A stretch of DNA of 64,000 nucleotides from positions 1 to 64,000 of the forward strand of contig JBOGOC010000097.1 of assembly GCA_050747525.1 (NCBI GenBank), in the 5' to 3' direction. This document shows, one piece after another, positions 28,155 to 36,670 of this stretch. Every line of letters starts with the position of its first letter. The first letter of the stretch is position 1. This DNA is from JBOGOC01 sp050747525 (lineage in GTDB: Bacteria; Acidobacteriota; Polarisedimenticolia; JACPZX01; DASXTC01). The position numbers were made by a program, and so were the translations under genes. The notes beneath the pieces were generated by a model. It worked only from the letters and a program-made list of their open reading frames with translations. It was not told where the DNA came from and did no database searches.

Positions 28155-29549
28155 TTACTCCTCGAAGCGGAAGGCGCCATCCAGCTTGCGCGCCACCCGG
28201 TCGCGGATCCAGTGGGCGTCCCACCACTCCTGCGGGTTCACCGGCTGGCCGGCGACCAGGATCGAGAAGTGCAGATGGTCGCCCCCCGCCAGTCCGGTGT
28301 CGCCCGTCCGGCCGAGGGTGTCGCCCCGCTTCACCTCCTGCCCCTCCTTGACGTCGATGGAGGAGAGGTGGGCGTAGAGGCTCTGCAGGCCGTAGCCGTG
28401 GTCCACCACGACCGTGTTCCCGTAGATTCCGAAGTAGCGTGACATGGCGACCACGCCGTCATTGGAGGCTGGGATGGGAACGGCCCGGGTCGCCGCGAGG
28501 TCGTATCCGAGATGGACCTGATGGTCCACCGCGCGGCCCTGGTAGACGTACGTGCGCTTCTCGGCGAAGGGAGCCATCACTTTCGCATTGGGCATCGGCA
28601 GAAACGGCTTGCTCCAGAGAAACTGCGGCTTCGAGCCGGACGCCAGCTCCACCAGCGCGGCCGCGTTCGCCTTCCGGAGATCGCGGTTGATCGACAGGAA
28701 GTTCTCGAGGAGCCCGCCGGCGTCCGACATCTCCGGGGTCTGCGACATGATCGCCGGGACCACCTTGTTCAGGAATGCGTCGGACAGGTTGATGGTCCCC
28801 TCGATCGGCCTGCGCACCGTGAACTGGTCGATGAAGGTGACCTGTGACTCGTTGCCCGCGTCATCCGCGGCGGTCAGCTTGACGCTCGACGAGTCGGCCA
28901 TGTCGTGCGGCACCGCGAACAGGGCGAAACGGTCCTCCTTGCCGCCGCCGGGGAGCGGGAAGCCGGGGAACCAGGCGTCCCCCGCTTGGACGCCGTCCCG
29001 CACGTTCGATTCGCCGACGCGGTACACGACCGCTTCGGCGCCCCCCTGCTTCGAGTAGTGGAACGTGGAGATGACGCCGAGGCTCGGCGGGGTCAGCCTG
29101 ACCTGAAATGAAACCTCTTTGGACGCCGACGCGGCAGGGCGAAGCCATGAGGGGGTCCCCTCCGCGGTCACACGCAGCGTCGCCGTCCCGCCCTTGAGGC
29201 CCTTGATCGCGTCGCGGCCGATCTCGAGGGCCAGAGTCTCGCGGCCGGTCCCGGCTCCCCCGAACGACCAGGTCGGCGGGGGGGCATAGGTCTTCTCCGT
29301 CAGCTTCTCGACACGATCCCCCTGCACGAGCTCGGCCCGGACGCGCGAGAGACCGCGAGCAGGCTCCGTGACCGTCACGGTGACCGTTTTCTTCCGCCCG
29401 ATCGAGCCGCCGTCCGGTTCCGCCGCGATCTGCGGCGCCGGCCCGGCCCGGAACGCGGCGAGAGCCAGGAACCCGAGCCCTCCCGCGAGGACGATCAGGA
29501 TCAGAGCCTTGGTCAGGATGCGGCCGGATTCTTTGCGATGCATCGACAT
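28155..29549 (-). CDS. M23 family metallopeptidase (LytM-type) with N-terminal anchor
   Basis: The 464-aa protein has an N-terminal signal-anchor helix (about residues 13-33, LTKALILIVLAGGLGFLALAA) and a long beta-rich linker region. The C-terminal M23 domain includes VDHQVHLGYDLAAT (first zinc ligands H and D), SRYFGIYGNTVVVDHGYGLQSLYAHLSSI and GDHLHFSI (HxH). All zinc ligands are present, so endopeptidase activity on peptidoglycan cross-links is likely. A second in-frame ATG lies two codons downstream. The middle region resembles bacterial Ig-like folds that position the domain against the wall. Confidence 0.9.
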   Translation of the reverse strand: MSMHRKESGRILTKALILIVLAGGLGFLALAAFRAGPAPQIAAEPDGGSIGRKKTVTVTVTEPARGLSRVRAELVQGDRVEKLTEKTYAPPPTWSFGGAGTGRETLALEIGRDAIKGLKGGTATLRVTAEGTPSWLRPAASASKEVSFQVRLTPPSLGVISTFHYSKQGGAEAVVYRVGESNVRDGVQAGDAWFPGFPLPGGGKEDRFALFAVPHDMADSSSVKLTAADDAGNESQVTFIDQFTVRRPIEGTINLSDAFLNKVVPAIMSQTPEMSDAGGLLENFLSINRDLRKANAAALVELASGSKPQFLWSKPFLPMPNAKVMAPFAEKRTYVYQGRAVDHQVHLGYDLAATRAVPIPASNDGVVAMSRYFGIYGNTVVVDHGYGLQSLYAHLSSIDVKEGQEVKRGDTLGRTGDTGLAGGDHLHFSILVAGQPVNPQEWWDAHWIRDRVARKLDGAFRFEE

Positions 29550-29661
29550 GTAAGCGCCCTCGGTCGTCCGCCGGACAAGCCGCTCAGTTTAGCGTCATCG
29601 CCGCGTCCACGCCCACCAAAATATGTTGGGTGTCGTGGCCGGTCGAGGGTCATCGGTTAGA

Positions 29662-31158
29662 ATGACGGCCGTGACGGCCCCCACGCTCAGCCGTGTCCTG
29701 CGCCGCGCCGCGCTGGTGCTGAGTGGCGCGTTCATCGCCCTGTATCTCGTCGTGGCGCTGGCCCGGGTCGCCTTCCCGTACGAGCTGGAATGGATGGAAG
29801 GAGGAGCGGTGGATCACGTCCGCCGGCTCCTGGCGGGGCAGCCGCTGTACGTGAAGCCGTCGCTGGAGTTCATCCCCTACATCTATCCGCCGCTCTACTT
29901 CGAGGTCTGCGCGATGGTCGGTCGGGCCACCGGGGCGGGGTTCGCGTCGATGCGCGCCGTTTCCCTCGCCGCGTCGCTGGGATGCTTCGTCCTGCTGTTC
30001 CTCATCGTGTGCCGCGAGACGGGAAGCAAAGCTGCCGGCCTCCTGAGCGCCGGGTTGTTCGCGGCGACCTACCGCATGTCGGGGGCGTGGCTCGATCTGG
30101 CGCGCGTGGACTCGCTCTTTCTGATGCTGACCCTGGCATCGGCGTACGTCCTTCGTGGAGGAGGCAGCCTCTGGCGGTGCGCGGCTGCGGGGGCGCTCAT
30201 GACGCTGTCCTTCCTGACGAAGCAGCCTGCCGCCATCGTGGCGCTGGCCCTCGCCCTTCACGAGATACTGTGCCGCCGCGGCCTGGCACGCTTCGCCTTC
30301 CTGGGCTCCTTCGTGGCGCTGTCGGTCGCCGGCACGGCGCTGCTCGATGCGCGCAGCGGAGGATGGTTCGCGTACTACGTGCTCGATCTGCCGAGGCAGC
30401 ACACGCTCGAGTCCTCCATGTTCCTGGGGTTCTGGATCCACGACCTCGGCCGGCACCTCCCCATCGCGGCCGGCATGGCGGCCGTGTGGCTCGTGACCGA
30501 CTGGCGCGACAGGAAAGCTTCGGCTCTCTTCATGGCATCCCTGGCCGCCGGCATGGTGGCCGCATCCTGGACCGGGCGCGTGCACACCGGCGGCTACGAC
30601 AACGTCCTCCTCCCCGCGTGCGCCGGACTGGCCCTCCTGTTCGGCGTGTCGGCTCACTCGCTCGCGCGACCAGCCCACGAACGAAGCCACGGCCGCGCGG
30701 CCCTGGTGTCCCTGCTGTGCTCGATCCAGCTCCTCGTGCTCGCCTACGATCCGATCGCCCAGATCCCGACGCGGGCCGACGTCGATGCCGGTGATCGGCT
30801 CGTGCAGCTGATGAGACAGCTGCCCGGAGACATCTTTCTCCCGATGCACGGGTACCTGCCGGCCCTCGCCGGCAAGCCCACCTGGGCCCAGGCCCAGGCG
30901 ATCGACGATGTCTCACGCGGCACGAACCAGAAGCTGATCGACGAGCTGGACGCCCAGCTGACTCAGGCCATCGAGGGTGGCCGCTTCGGCGCGATCATCC
31001 TCGACGGCATGGGGTGGCCCTTCCACGAAGAGATGAAGCGGCGGTACGAGGCCAGGGGACCGCTGTGGCGCGATCCAGGCGTGCTCATGCCCCGCACCGG
31101 TCTGAAGACGCGGCCCGAGGAGCTGTACCTCCTGCGCGAGGCGGCGTCCCTTCGTTGA
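29662..31158 (+). CDS. GT39-like integral-membrane glycosyltransferase
   Basis: From ATG 29662 the protein is 498 aa; an ATG at 29623 would add 13 residues. Around nine or ten hydrophobic helices are seen, starting VLSGAFIALYLVVALARVAF. After the first helix comes ELEWMEGGAVDHVRRLLAGQPLY and YIYPPLYFEV, an arrangement of an acidic motif then PPLY-like loop common in PMT_2/GT39-type undecaprenyl-sugar glycosyltransferases of this lineage. A soluble C-terminal part of about 120 residues follows the last helix. The glycan and acceptor are unknown. It starts divergently from the M23 gene. Confidence 0.7.
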   Translation: MTAVTAPTLSRVLRRAALVLSGAFIALYLVVALARVAFPYELEWMEGGAVDHVRRLLAGQPLYVKPSLEFIPYIYPPLYFEVCAMVGRATGAGFASMRAVSLAASLGCFVLLFLIVCRETGSKAAGLLSAGLFAATYRMSGAWLDLARVDSLFLMLTLASAYVLRGGGSLWRCAAAGALMTLSFLTKQPAAIVALALALHEILCRRGLARFAFLGSFVALSVAGTALLDARSGGWFAYYVLDLPRQHTLESSMFLGFWIHDLGRHLPIAAGMAAVWLVTDWRDRKASALFMASLAAGMVAASWTGRVHTGGYDNVLLPACAGLALLFGVSAHSLARPAHERSHGRAALVSLLCSIQLLVLAYDPIAQIPTRADVDAGDRLVQLMRQLPGDIFLPMHGYLPALAGKPTWAQAQAIDDVSRGTNQKLIDELDAQLTQAIEGGRFGAIILDGMGWPFHEEMKRRYEARGPLWRDPGVLMPRTGLKTRPEELYLLREAASLR

Positions 31159-31230
31159 GAACGTGGTGCCGAGCCTGAGTGATACCATCGCTGCGAGCCA
31201 AAAGAGGACCATTCACGAAAGGAGGCTTCG

Positions 31231-31950
31231 ATGTTCAGTCGCATCGGTTTCATCGGGGTGCTCTCGCTCTGTCTCGTGCTGCCTGCCGCCGCACAGCAGC
31301 CATCGGACGCAACCGCCGCGACGAAGGACCACGCCGCAGCCATCAAGGAGTCGCTCCAGAAGAGCATGGCGGCTCTGCGGCAGTACCAGTGGGTCGAGAC
31401 CACGACGGTCTCCATGAAGGGAGAGGAGAAGTCGCGGACGGAGAACAGCTGCTATTACGGAGCCGACGGCAAGGTGCAGAAGACCCCGCTTGCGGCAGCC
31501 CCCGCAAAGGATGATGGAAAGAGGAAGCGAGGCATCAAGGCCCGGGTCGTCGAGAACAAGAAGGAGGAGATTTCCGACGCGATGAAGGAGGCGGTCGCCC
31601 TCGTGAAAGAGTACGTGCCGCCTGATCCCGCCCGGATTCAGGCTGCCAAGGAGTCGGGACGTGTGACGGTGACCCCGCCTGATCCGGCAGGTCAGGTCCG
31701 CTTGGTCATCAAGGACTATCTGAAGCCGGGGGACTCGCTCACGCTGGACGCAAACGCGGCAACCGACCGCATCTCGGGCATGACCGTCGCGACGTTTACC
31801 GAAAAGGAAAAGGATGCTGTTGGCCTGAAGGTCTCATTCGGAGCTTTTGCTGACGGCACGGTCTATCCGGCTAAGGTGCAGCTGGACGTGGCCGCGCAGA
31901 ACCTGTCGGTCGCGATCGAGAATTCCGGCTACAAGAAGGCCGGGGGCTGA
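31231..31950 (+). CDS. Secreted protein of unknown function
   Basis: The 239-aa product follows a good ribosome-binding site (GAAAGGAGG, seven bases before ATG). It has a signal peptide ending PAAAQQ (about residue 23). The mature part has SMAALRQYQWVETTTVSMKGE, a basic stretch KDDGKRKRGIKARVVENKKEE, helices (SDAMKEAVALVKEYVPPDPA) and a beta-rich end (VKVSFG-like, YPAKVQLDVAAQNLSVAIEN). Proteins with a QYxWVETT motif are frequent in Acidobacteriota but uncharacterised. I cannot assign a role. Confidence 0.65.
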   Translation: MFSRIGFIGVLSLCLVLPAAAQQPSDATAATKDHAAAIKESLQKSMAALRQYQWVETTTVSMKGEEKSRTENSCYYGADGKVQKTPLAAAPAKDDGKRKRGIKARVVENKKEEISDAMKEAVALVKEYVPPDPARIQAAKESGRVTVTPPDPAGQVRLVIKDYLKPGDSLTLDANAATDRISGMTVATFTEKEKDAVGLKVSFGAFADGTVYPAKVQLDVAAQNLSVAIENSGYKKAGG

Positions 31951-32001
31951 AAACAAGTCTGTATCTCCTGAGAGCAGCCGGTTTCTGATAGGTTTGCCGC
32001 G

Positions 32002-32355
32002 ATGCCTCTCGCCAGCGGCACCCGGCTTGGCCCCTACGAGATCCTCGCCCCACTCGGCGCGGGGGGGATGGGCGAGGTCTATCGGGCCCGTGACACGCGG
32101 CTGGGGCGCGACGTCGCGGTGAAGGTGCTGCCGCCGCATCTGTCGTCCCACCCAGAGGTCCGCGCGCGCTTCGAGCGCGAGGCCCGGTCCGTCTCGTCGC
32201 TGAATCACCCGCACATCTGCACGCTCCACGACGTCGGCCGCGAGGGGGAGATCGACTACCTCGTGATGGAGCTGATCGAGGGGGAGACGCTGGCGCAGCG
32301 GCTGTCGCGGCAACACTTCACGAGCCGGCCCGGCCTGCGTGACATGGAGTCATGA
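32002..32355 (+). pseudogene. Truncated serine/threonine protein kinase, N-lobe stub
   Basis: The 117-residue frame reads GTRLGPYEILAPLGAGGMGEVYRARDTRLGRDVAVKVLP and continues through LNHPHICTLHDVG and DYLVMELIEGETLAQRLS, that is the N-lobe and hinge of a Hanks-type kinase. It then ends with a short unrelated tail (QHFTSRPGLRDMES). The catalytic loop, DFG and C-lobe are missing. Like the stub at 15286, it abuts the 3' end of a convergent gene, here the MFS transporter, overlapping it by six bases. It extends about 40 residues further than that stub and differs in sequence, so the two are separate events. Confidence 0.85.
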
Positions 32356-33645
32356 GACCTCGTTCCCATGAAGTGCTGCGTTCGGCGAGCCGCCGGCCGC
32401 TTCTCCGACCGGCTCGGGGCGGATGGCCTCTATCTGGAGGATCGGCTTGACGAAGAAGGCGGCGGCACCCATGGCGGCGCAGACGACGCCACCGGCCAGG
32501 TACCAGGCACGCACGCCCACGAGGTCCGCCAGCGGAGCGGCCAGGAGCAGTCCAACAGGCGTCATCGCTCCGGCAACGCTCATCACCAGAGTGAAGACGC
32601 GGCCCTGGTACTCGGGAGCGATGGTCGCCTGGAGGATCGCCGCGATGGGGCCGTTCGCCGTGGCGGAGAAGACCCCGAGGACGAGCATGGCGGCGATGGC
32701 CATCGGATAGAGCCAGCCTGGAGTCATGCCGAGAGCGAAGGTCGCGGCGCCCAGGCCCACGATCGAGGCGAGAGCCGTGCGCACGCTGCTGCCGAGGCCA
32801 CCCGAGACACTCAGCGCGAGCCCGCCGAGGATGGCGCCCACTCCGAAGGCCGAAGTCACCCAGGCCTGCATGCCGACGTCACCTCCGAGCTCCTGGAGCA
32901 CGAGGAGGGGCAGGAGAGCGAAGGCCGGGACGAGAAAGAGGTTGATCGCCGCGGCGTATCCGATGAGGGCCACATGCCCCGGCAGGTTACGCAGGTAACG
33001 CAGCCCTGCTCCGAAGTCGCTCAGAAAGCTCGCGTTCCCGGTCGGGCTCGTCTCGGCGCGCCGCTCGGGCTCGGGCACCCGCACGAAGAGCAGGGGAGCG
33101 ATGGCGAAGAGCGCCGTGGCCACGTCCACGGCCATCACGCCGGTCATGCCGAGGAGCCCGAGCAGCAGCGCCCCGAGGGGCGCCGTGAGGATGCCGAGGC
33201 CGCCCTGCAGCATCTGGTTGACGCCCTGGACCCGTCCCAGGTGTTCCGCGGGCACCATGAGTGACGTCGCCGACATCATGGCCGGGGCGTGGAAGGCCCC
33301 ACCGATCGCGCGCCACAGGATGAAAAGGAGGACCGAGGTGGTGCTCGCGCTCTCCGTGAGGAAGAGGCCCGCCAGAGCCAGCGATCCGAGCGCCACCGCG
33401 CCGTCGGCCACCACCATCGTGATGCGGCGGCTCCACCGATCCACCAGCGCGCCGATGGCGGGGCCGAGGACGATCGCGGGCAGCAGAGCGAAAAGAGTCG
33501 CTGTGCTCAGGACCGCGGGTGAGTTCGTCTCCAGCGTCAGCCACCAGACCAGGGAGAACTGCGAGGCCTGGCTCCCGGCCAGCGAGAGCGCCTGCCCCGA
33601 CCAGATCGTCCAGAACGTCCGCATCCCCATCCTTTTCTCTTGCAT
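32350..33645 (-). CDS. MFS efflux transporter (EntS/macrolide-exporter type)
   Basis: From ATG 33645, preceded by GGGAGG, the protein is 431 aa with about 12 hydrophobic segments; a longer upstream frame is not protein-like. It begins MGMRTFWTIWSGQALSLAGSQASQFSLVWWL, a signature of MFS_3-type exporters. ALVDRWSRRITMVVADGAVALG is the loop 2-3 motif and AFHAPAMMSATSLMVP the following helix. These proton antiporters export siderophores, macrolides or other small molecules; the substrate here is unknown. It is divergent from an ArsR-type regulator and probably controlled by it. Confidence 0.88.
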   Translation of the reverse strand: MQEKRMGMRTFWTIWSGQALSLAGSQASQFSLVWWLTLETNSPAVLSTATLFALLPAIVLGPAIGALVDRWSRRITMVVADGAVALGSLALAGLFLTESASTTSVLLFILWRAIGGAFHAPAMMSATSLMVPAEHLGRVQGVNQMLQGGLGILTAPLGALLLGLLGMTGVMAVDVATALFAIAPLLFVRVPEPERRAETSPTGNASFLSDFGAGLRYLRNLPGHVALIGYAAAINLFLVPAFALLPLLVLQELGGDVGMQAWVTSAFGVGAILGGLALSVSGGLGSSVRTALASIVGLGAATFALGMTPGWLYPMAIAAMLVLGVFSATANGPIAAILQATIAPEYQGRVFTLVMSVAGAMTPVGLLLAAPLADLVGVRAWYLAGGVVCAAMGAAAFFVKPILQIEAIRPEPVGEAAGGSPNAALHGNEVS

Positions 33646-33687
33646 GGCTCCTCCCTTCAGGTTACGTAGAATATAAATGTAGTCGTG

Positions 33688-33716
33688 ATTATTCAATGTT
33701 ACATGAACACTGTCAA
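33688..33716 (-). promoter_or_regulatory. Sigma-70-type promoter for the MFS exporter
   Basis: Read on the minus strand, TTGACA (33716-33711) and AATAAT (33693-33688) are separated by 17 bases, close to consensus. The MFS ATG lies 43 bases downstream at 33645. The site sits in an AT-rich island in the divergent region between exporter and regulator, so a regulator binding here would control both genes. Confidence 0.65.
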
Positions 33717-33733
33717 GTGCTAAACTCGGGGCC

Positions 33734-34441
33734 ATGGCAGGCAAGCGGGTTCCTTCCGGCAGGAGAGGTGGGCCGCGGGGAAAGGCGATGTCGAAGGACG
33801 CGCGGGTTCCCGCGCGGAGCGCGGGGATCCCTGCAATGCCCGCAAAGGCGGTCCACAGGCTCACGGACCTCGATCAGATGAAGGTCCTGGCCGATCCGCT
33901 GCGAATCCGGATTCTGGAGCTTCTCTGCGAGGAGGAGCGGACGACGAAGCAGGTGGCCGAAATCCTCGGACAGCCACCCACGCGGCTCTACCACCATGTG
34001 GCCGCGCTCGAGCGCGTGGGGCTCATCCGCCTCGCGCGCACCCGACAGCGCCGTGGCGCGCTCGAAAAGTACTACCTGGGCGTGGCCCGGACCTTCAGCG
34101 CCGACTCCAGGCTCTTTTCGTCCGCCCCCCTTGCCCAGCTCAGGGAGACGGCGCAGGGGGTCGCGACCCAGGTTCTCGAGAACACCGCCGCGGATCTGCG
34201 CGCGCTTCTCGATCGTAGCGAGGGGGCCGAGGCTGGCGAGGGGGCCGAGGCCCTCGCGCAGCAAGTCATACTGAGCTATCTGGACGTGCGCGGAAGCCCG
34301 AAGGAGCTGAAGGCCCTTGGCGCCATGCTCAGGAAGCTCATCAAGAGCCCGATTAGCAAGTCTAAGAGCCTCCCCGCGGGGCCGACCTACAGGCTGACCA
34401 TCGCCTTCTTCCCCCTCGCCGACGGCCGCCGCTCCACCTGA
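33734..34441 (+). CDS. ArsR-type winged-helix transcriptional regulator
   Basis: The 235-aa protein has a winged helix-turn-helix at about residues 45-115: DQMKVLADPLRIRILELLCEEERTTKQVAEIL, PPTRLYHHVAALERVGLIRLAR and RRGALEKYYLGVA. This matches the HTH_20/ArsR-like group. An extra C-terminal domain of about 120 residues (helical, then YRLTIAFFPLADG) may bind a ligand. There is no CxC metal site, so it is not a classic metalloregulator. Divergent position and a shared 88-base control region suggest that it regulates the MFS exporter. Confidence 0.85.
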   Translation: MAGKRVPSGRRGGPRGKAMSKDARVPARSAGIPAMPAKAVHRLTDLDQMKVLADPLRIRILELLCEEERTTKQVAEILGQPPTRLYHHVAALERVGLIRLARTRQRRGALEKYYLGVARTFSADSRLFSSAPLAQLRETAQGVATQVLENTAADLRALLDRSEGAEAGEGAEALAQQVILSYLDVRGSPKELKALGAMLRKLIKSPISKSKSLPAGPTYRLTIAFFPLADGRRST

Positions 34442-34490
34442 AGCGGGGCCTCGTGCCGAGGCGGCTCAAAGGTAGCGCCGCCGAACGAAA

Positions 34491-35501
34491 TCACTTCGGC
34501 GCGGACCGTGCCGAGCCTGAGCCCGGACCACGGGATGGCACCGACACGTCGGTGCTCCGGCGCCATGCCGCCGGCGTCATGCCCATCTCCCGCTTGAAAG
34601 CGCGGCTGAAGGCCGCTTCGGAGTCGTAACCGACCTCTCCCGCGATGGAAGCGACGGTCTGCTGACCGCTGTGGAGAAGATCTCCGGCCAGTTGAAGGCG
34701 CCAGCGGCCGAGATATTGCATCGGCGGCTGACCCACGAGAGCCGTGAATCGCTCAGCCAGCGCCGAACGCGACACGCCGACCGCACGTGCGAAATCTTCC
34801 ACCGTCCAGTCGTCGGCCGGCTTCGAGTGAATCAGGGCAAGCGTCTTGCCCACGAACTGGTCGCGCAGCCCCGCGAGCCAGCCGGCCTGGCCCGCCGGCA
34901 TGCTTTCGATGTATCTGCGGATGGCTTCCACGAACATCAGCTCCGAGAGTTTCGCGAGCACCGTGCCCGCTCCGGCACGCTGCGCGGCGGACTCATCGAT
35001 GCTGAAGCGGATGGAGGAGCTCAACCATTGCGCGCCGGGCCCCTCGCGCATGTTGACGACCATGACGCGCGGCAGCGCCGCGAGGACGGTGTCGAACAGC
35101 GAGGAATGACAGGCGAGGTATCCGCACACCATCCGCGCGACCGCGCCTCCGCCTCCGTGCTTGACACGAGGGACGTCGTCGGGTCCCCGCTTCACGACGA
35201 GCGGTCCGCCCGGCATCGGCCGGCGCGAGAGGTCGCTGCCCAAAGCATGCGCTTCCCCGCCCGGGATGACGATGAGATCTCCGGCCGCAGCGGACGCCGC
35301 AGCCTGCCCGGGAACGGAGACCTCACAGCTGCCCTCGGTCACCAGGTGGTAGATCACGACATGCTGGGCGTTCGGCATGTGCTCGATGCAAACCTCGACC
35401 CCCGCGGGCTCGCCGATACACCACGGCTCGGTGAACTCGGCGTCCATGAACACGGCGCCGGTGAGGCGGACGATCCTCAGCACGTCGGAAAGCGCGTCCA
35501 T
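34491..35501 (-). CDS. AraC-family regulator with cupin_6 sensor domain
   Basis: The 336-aa protein has an N-terminal cupin-type domain (HVVIYHLVTEGSCEVSVPGQ, GDLIVIPGGEAHALGSD) and a C-terminal AraC DNA-binding domain. The two helix-turn-helix motifs are WTVEDFARAVGVSRSALAERF and QTVASIAGEVGYDSEAAFSRA, closing with FKREMGMTPAAWRR. Cupin_6 AraC regulators commonly respond to small aromatic or thiol compounds and often regulate the divergent gene, here the diiron protein at 35653. Confidence 0.9.
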   Translation of the reverse strand: MDALSDVLRIVRLTGAVFMDAEFTEPWCIGEPAGVEVCIEHMPNAQHVVIYHLVTEGSCEVSVPGQAAASAAAGDLIVIPGGEAHALGSDLSRRPMPGGPLVVKRGPDDVPRVKHGGGGAVARMVCGYLACHSSLFDTVLAALPRVMVVNMREGPGAQWLSSSIRFSIDESAAQRAGAGTVLAKLSELMFVEAIRRYIESMPAGQAGWLAGLRDQFVGKTLALIHSKPADDWTVEDFARAVGVSRSALAERFTALVGQPPMQYLGRWRLQLAGDLLHSGQQTVASIAGEVGYDSEAAFSRAFKREMGMTPAAWRRSTDVSVPSRGPGSGSARSAPK

Positions 35502-35522
35502 GGGGTCTTCCCCGGCGAATCT

Positions 35523-35552
35523 GGAGTCCCGCGCAAGAGATCAGGAGTCCCG
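35523..35552. promoter_or_regulatory. Direct repeat in the AraC/diiron divergent region
   Basis: GGAGTCCCG occurs at 35523-35531 and again at 35544-35552, 21 bases apart, which puts both copies on the same face of the helix. AraC-type activators usually bind direct repeats with this spacing. It lies just upstream of the AraC start and 100 bases before the diiron gene. Confidence 0.4.
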
Positions 35553-35652
35553 GTCATGGCCTGGCGCGGTTCCGCTGCGGATACTACCACCCGTTCACGC
35601 GGCCCACCAGGAACGGCCGCAATCGGCTGAACCATCATGAGAGGAGATCGCC

Positions 35653-36588
35653 ATGCAAGCACTCGAGCAGCAGGTCGGTGCCGAACGCTACGCGAAGTGC
35701 ATCGAAGTGTCGAAACGCATCCGCTGGGACATCGATCGCGACGTCATTCGCGGCCGCCGGTTCGACTTCTCCCGGAAGTTCCTCCCCGACGCCATCTCCA
35801 AGGTGAACGAGCTGGATTTCCTCGATGCGGACGGGCGGCGGCAGCTGAGCCAGATCCAGGGCCGCACCTATGCCAACATGTTCGGCCTGGTCGAACGCTT
35901 CATCAGCGCCAAGATACTCGAGGTGAGCCGCGACCACTGGCTCGGCGATCAGACCAAGCTCGAAGCGCTGGTCCGCTTTACGGACGAGGAGTTGAAACAT
36001 CAGGAGCTGTTCCGCCGCATCGAGTCCATGACGGCGGAGGGCATGCCCGCGGGCTATCGGTTCGCGCCGCAGCCCAACGACGTCGCATCGGTCGTGCTCG
36101 GCAAGTCGACCTGGGCGGTGCTCGGGCTCACCTGTCACATCGAGCTTTTCACCCAGGAGCACTACCGCTCCAGCATCGAGCCCGACGCGAATCTCTCCGA
36201 GCTCTACAAGGACGTGTTCCTGTACCACTGGAAGGAGGAGTCGCAGCACGCCATCCTTGACGAGCTCGAGTGGCGGCGCGAGAACGCGAACCTCTCCGCG
36301 GAGGAGCGCGACCGGGCCGTCGATGACCTGATCGTGCTTGTGGCCGCGGTCGACGGGCTGCTGCAGATGCAGGCGACCGCCGACGCGGAGTATTTCTTGA
36401 AGGTCTGTGGACGGAGCTTCCAACCTCGAGACGTGGAGCGGCTCCACACGGGAGTGCTCTTGGCCTACCGCTGGCAGTACATCGTCTCGGGTGTCGAGAA
36501 TCCACGCTTCATGGGGATCCTCGGCAGCATGATCACGCCGGAGCAGGCCGCCCGCGTCGGCGAGGCGCTGGCGCCGATCATCGGCTGA
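35653..36588 (+). CDS. Ferritin-like diiron-carboxylate protein (putative oxygenase)
   Basis: The 311-aa protein is helical with iron-ligand motifs typical of diiron enzymes. DEELKHQELFRRIE (about residues 111-124) supplies an ExxH pair, HIELFTQEHYRSSIE (about 162-176) a further E..EH set, and HWKEESQHAILDELEW (about 194-209) a second ExxQH. This resembles AurF-like or related p-aminobenzoate N-oxygenase-type proteins rather than ferritin, but the reaction cannot be deduced. It follows GAGAGGAGAT at a good spacing. Cupin-AraC control from the divergent gene fits an inducible oxidation of a small molecule. Confidence 0.7.
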   Translation: MQALEQQVGAERYAKCIEVSKRIRWDIDRDVIRGRRFDFSRKFLPDAISKVNELDFLDADGRRQLSQIQGRTYANMFGLVERFISAKILEVSRDHWLGDQTKLEALVRFTDEELKHQELFRRIESMTAEGMPAGYRFAPQPNDVASVVLGKSTWAVLGLTCHIELFTQEHYRSSIEPDANLSELYKDVFLYHWKEESQHAILDELEWRRENANLSAEERDRAVDDLIVLVAAVDGLLQMQATADAEYFLKVCGRSFQPRDVERLHTGVLLAYRWQYIVSGVENPRFMGILGSMITPEQAARVGEALAPIIG

Positions 36589-36615
36589 CCGGCTCGTCGG
36601 GTGACTTCGGAGAGC

Positions 36616-36635
36616 CAGCCGCTGGAAGGCGGCTG
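36616..36635. terminator. Hairpin between the diiron gene and the end of the large operon
   Basis: CAGCCGC (36616-36622) and GCGGCTG (36629-36635) form a perfect 7-bp stem with a 6-base loop in the 82-base gap between two convergent genes. No T-tract is present on either strand, so termination is only inferred. Confidence 0.4.
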
Positions 36636-36670
36636 ACCTCCAGAACCTCGAGACGGGCAGCGACCTGGCG

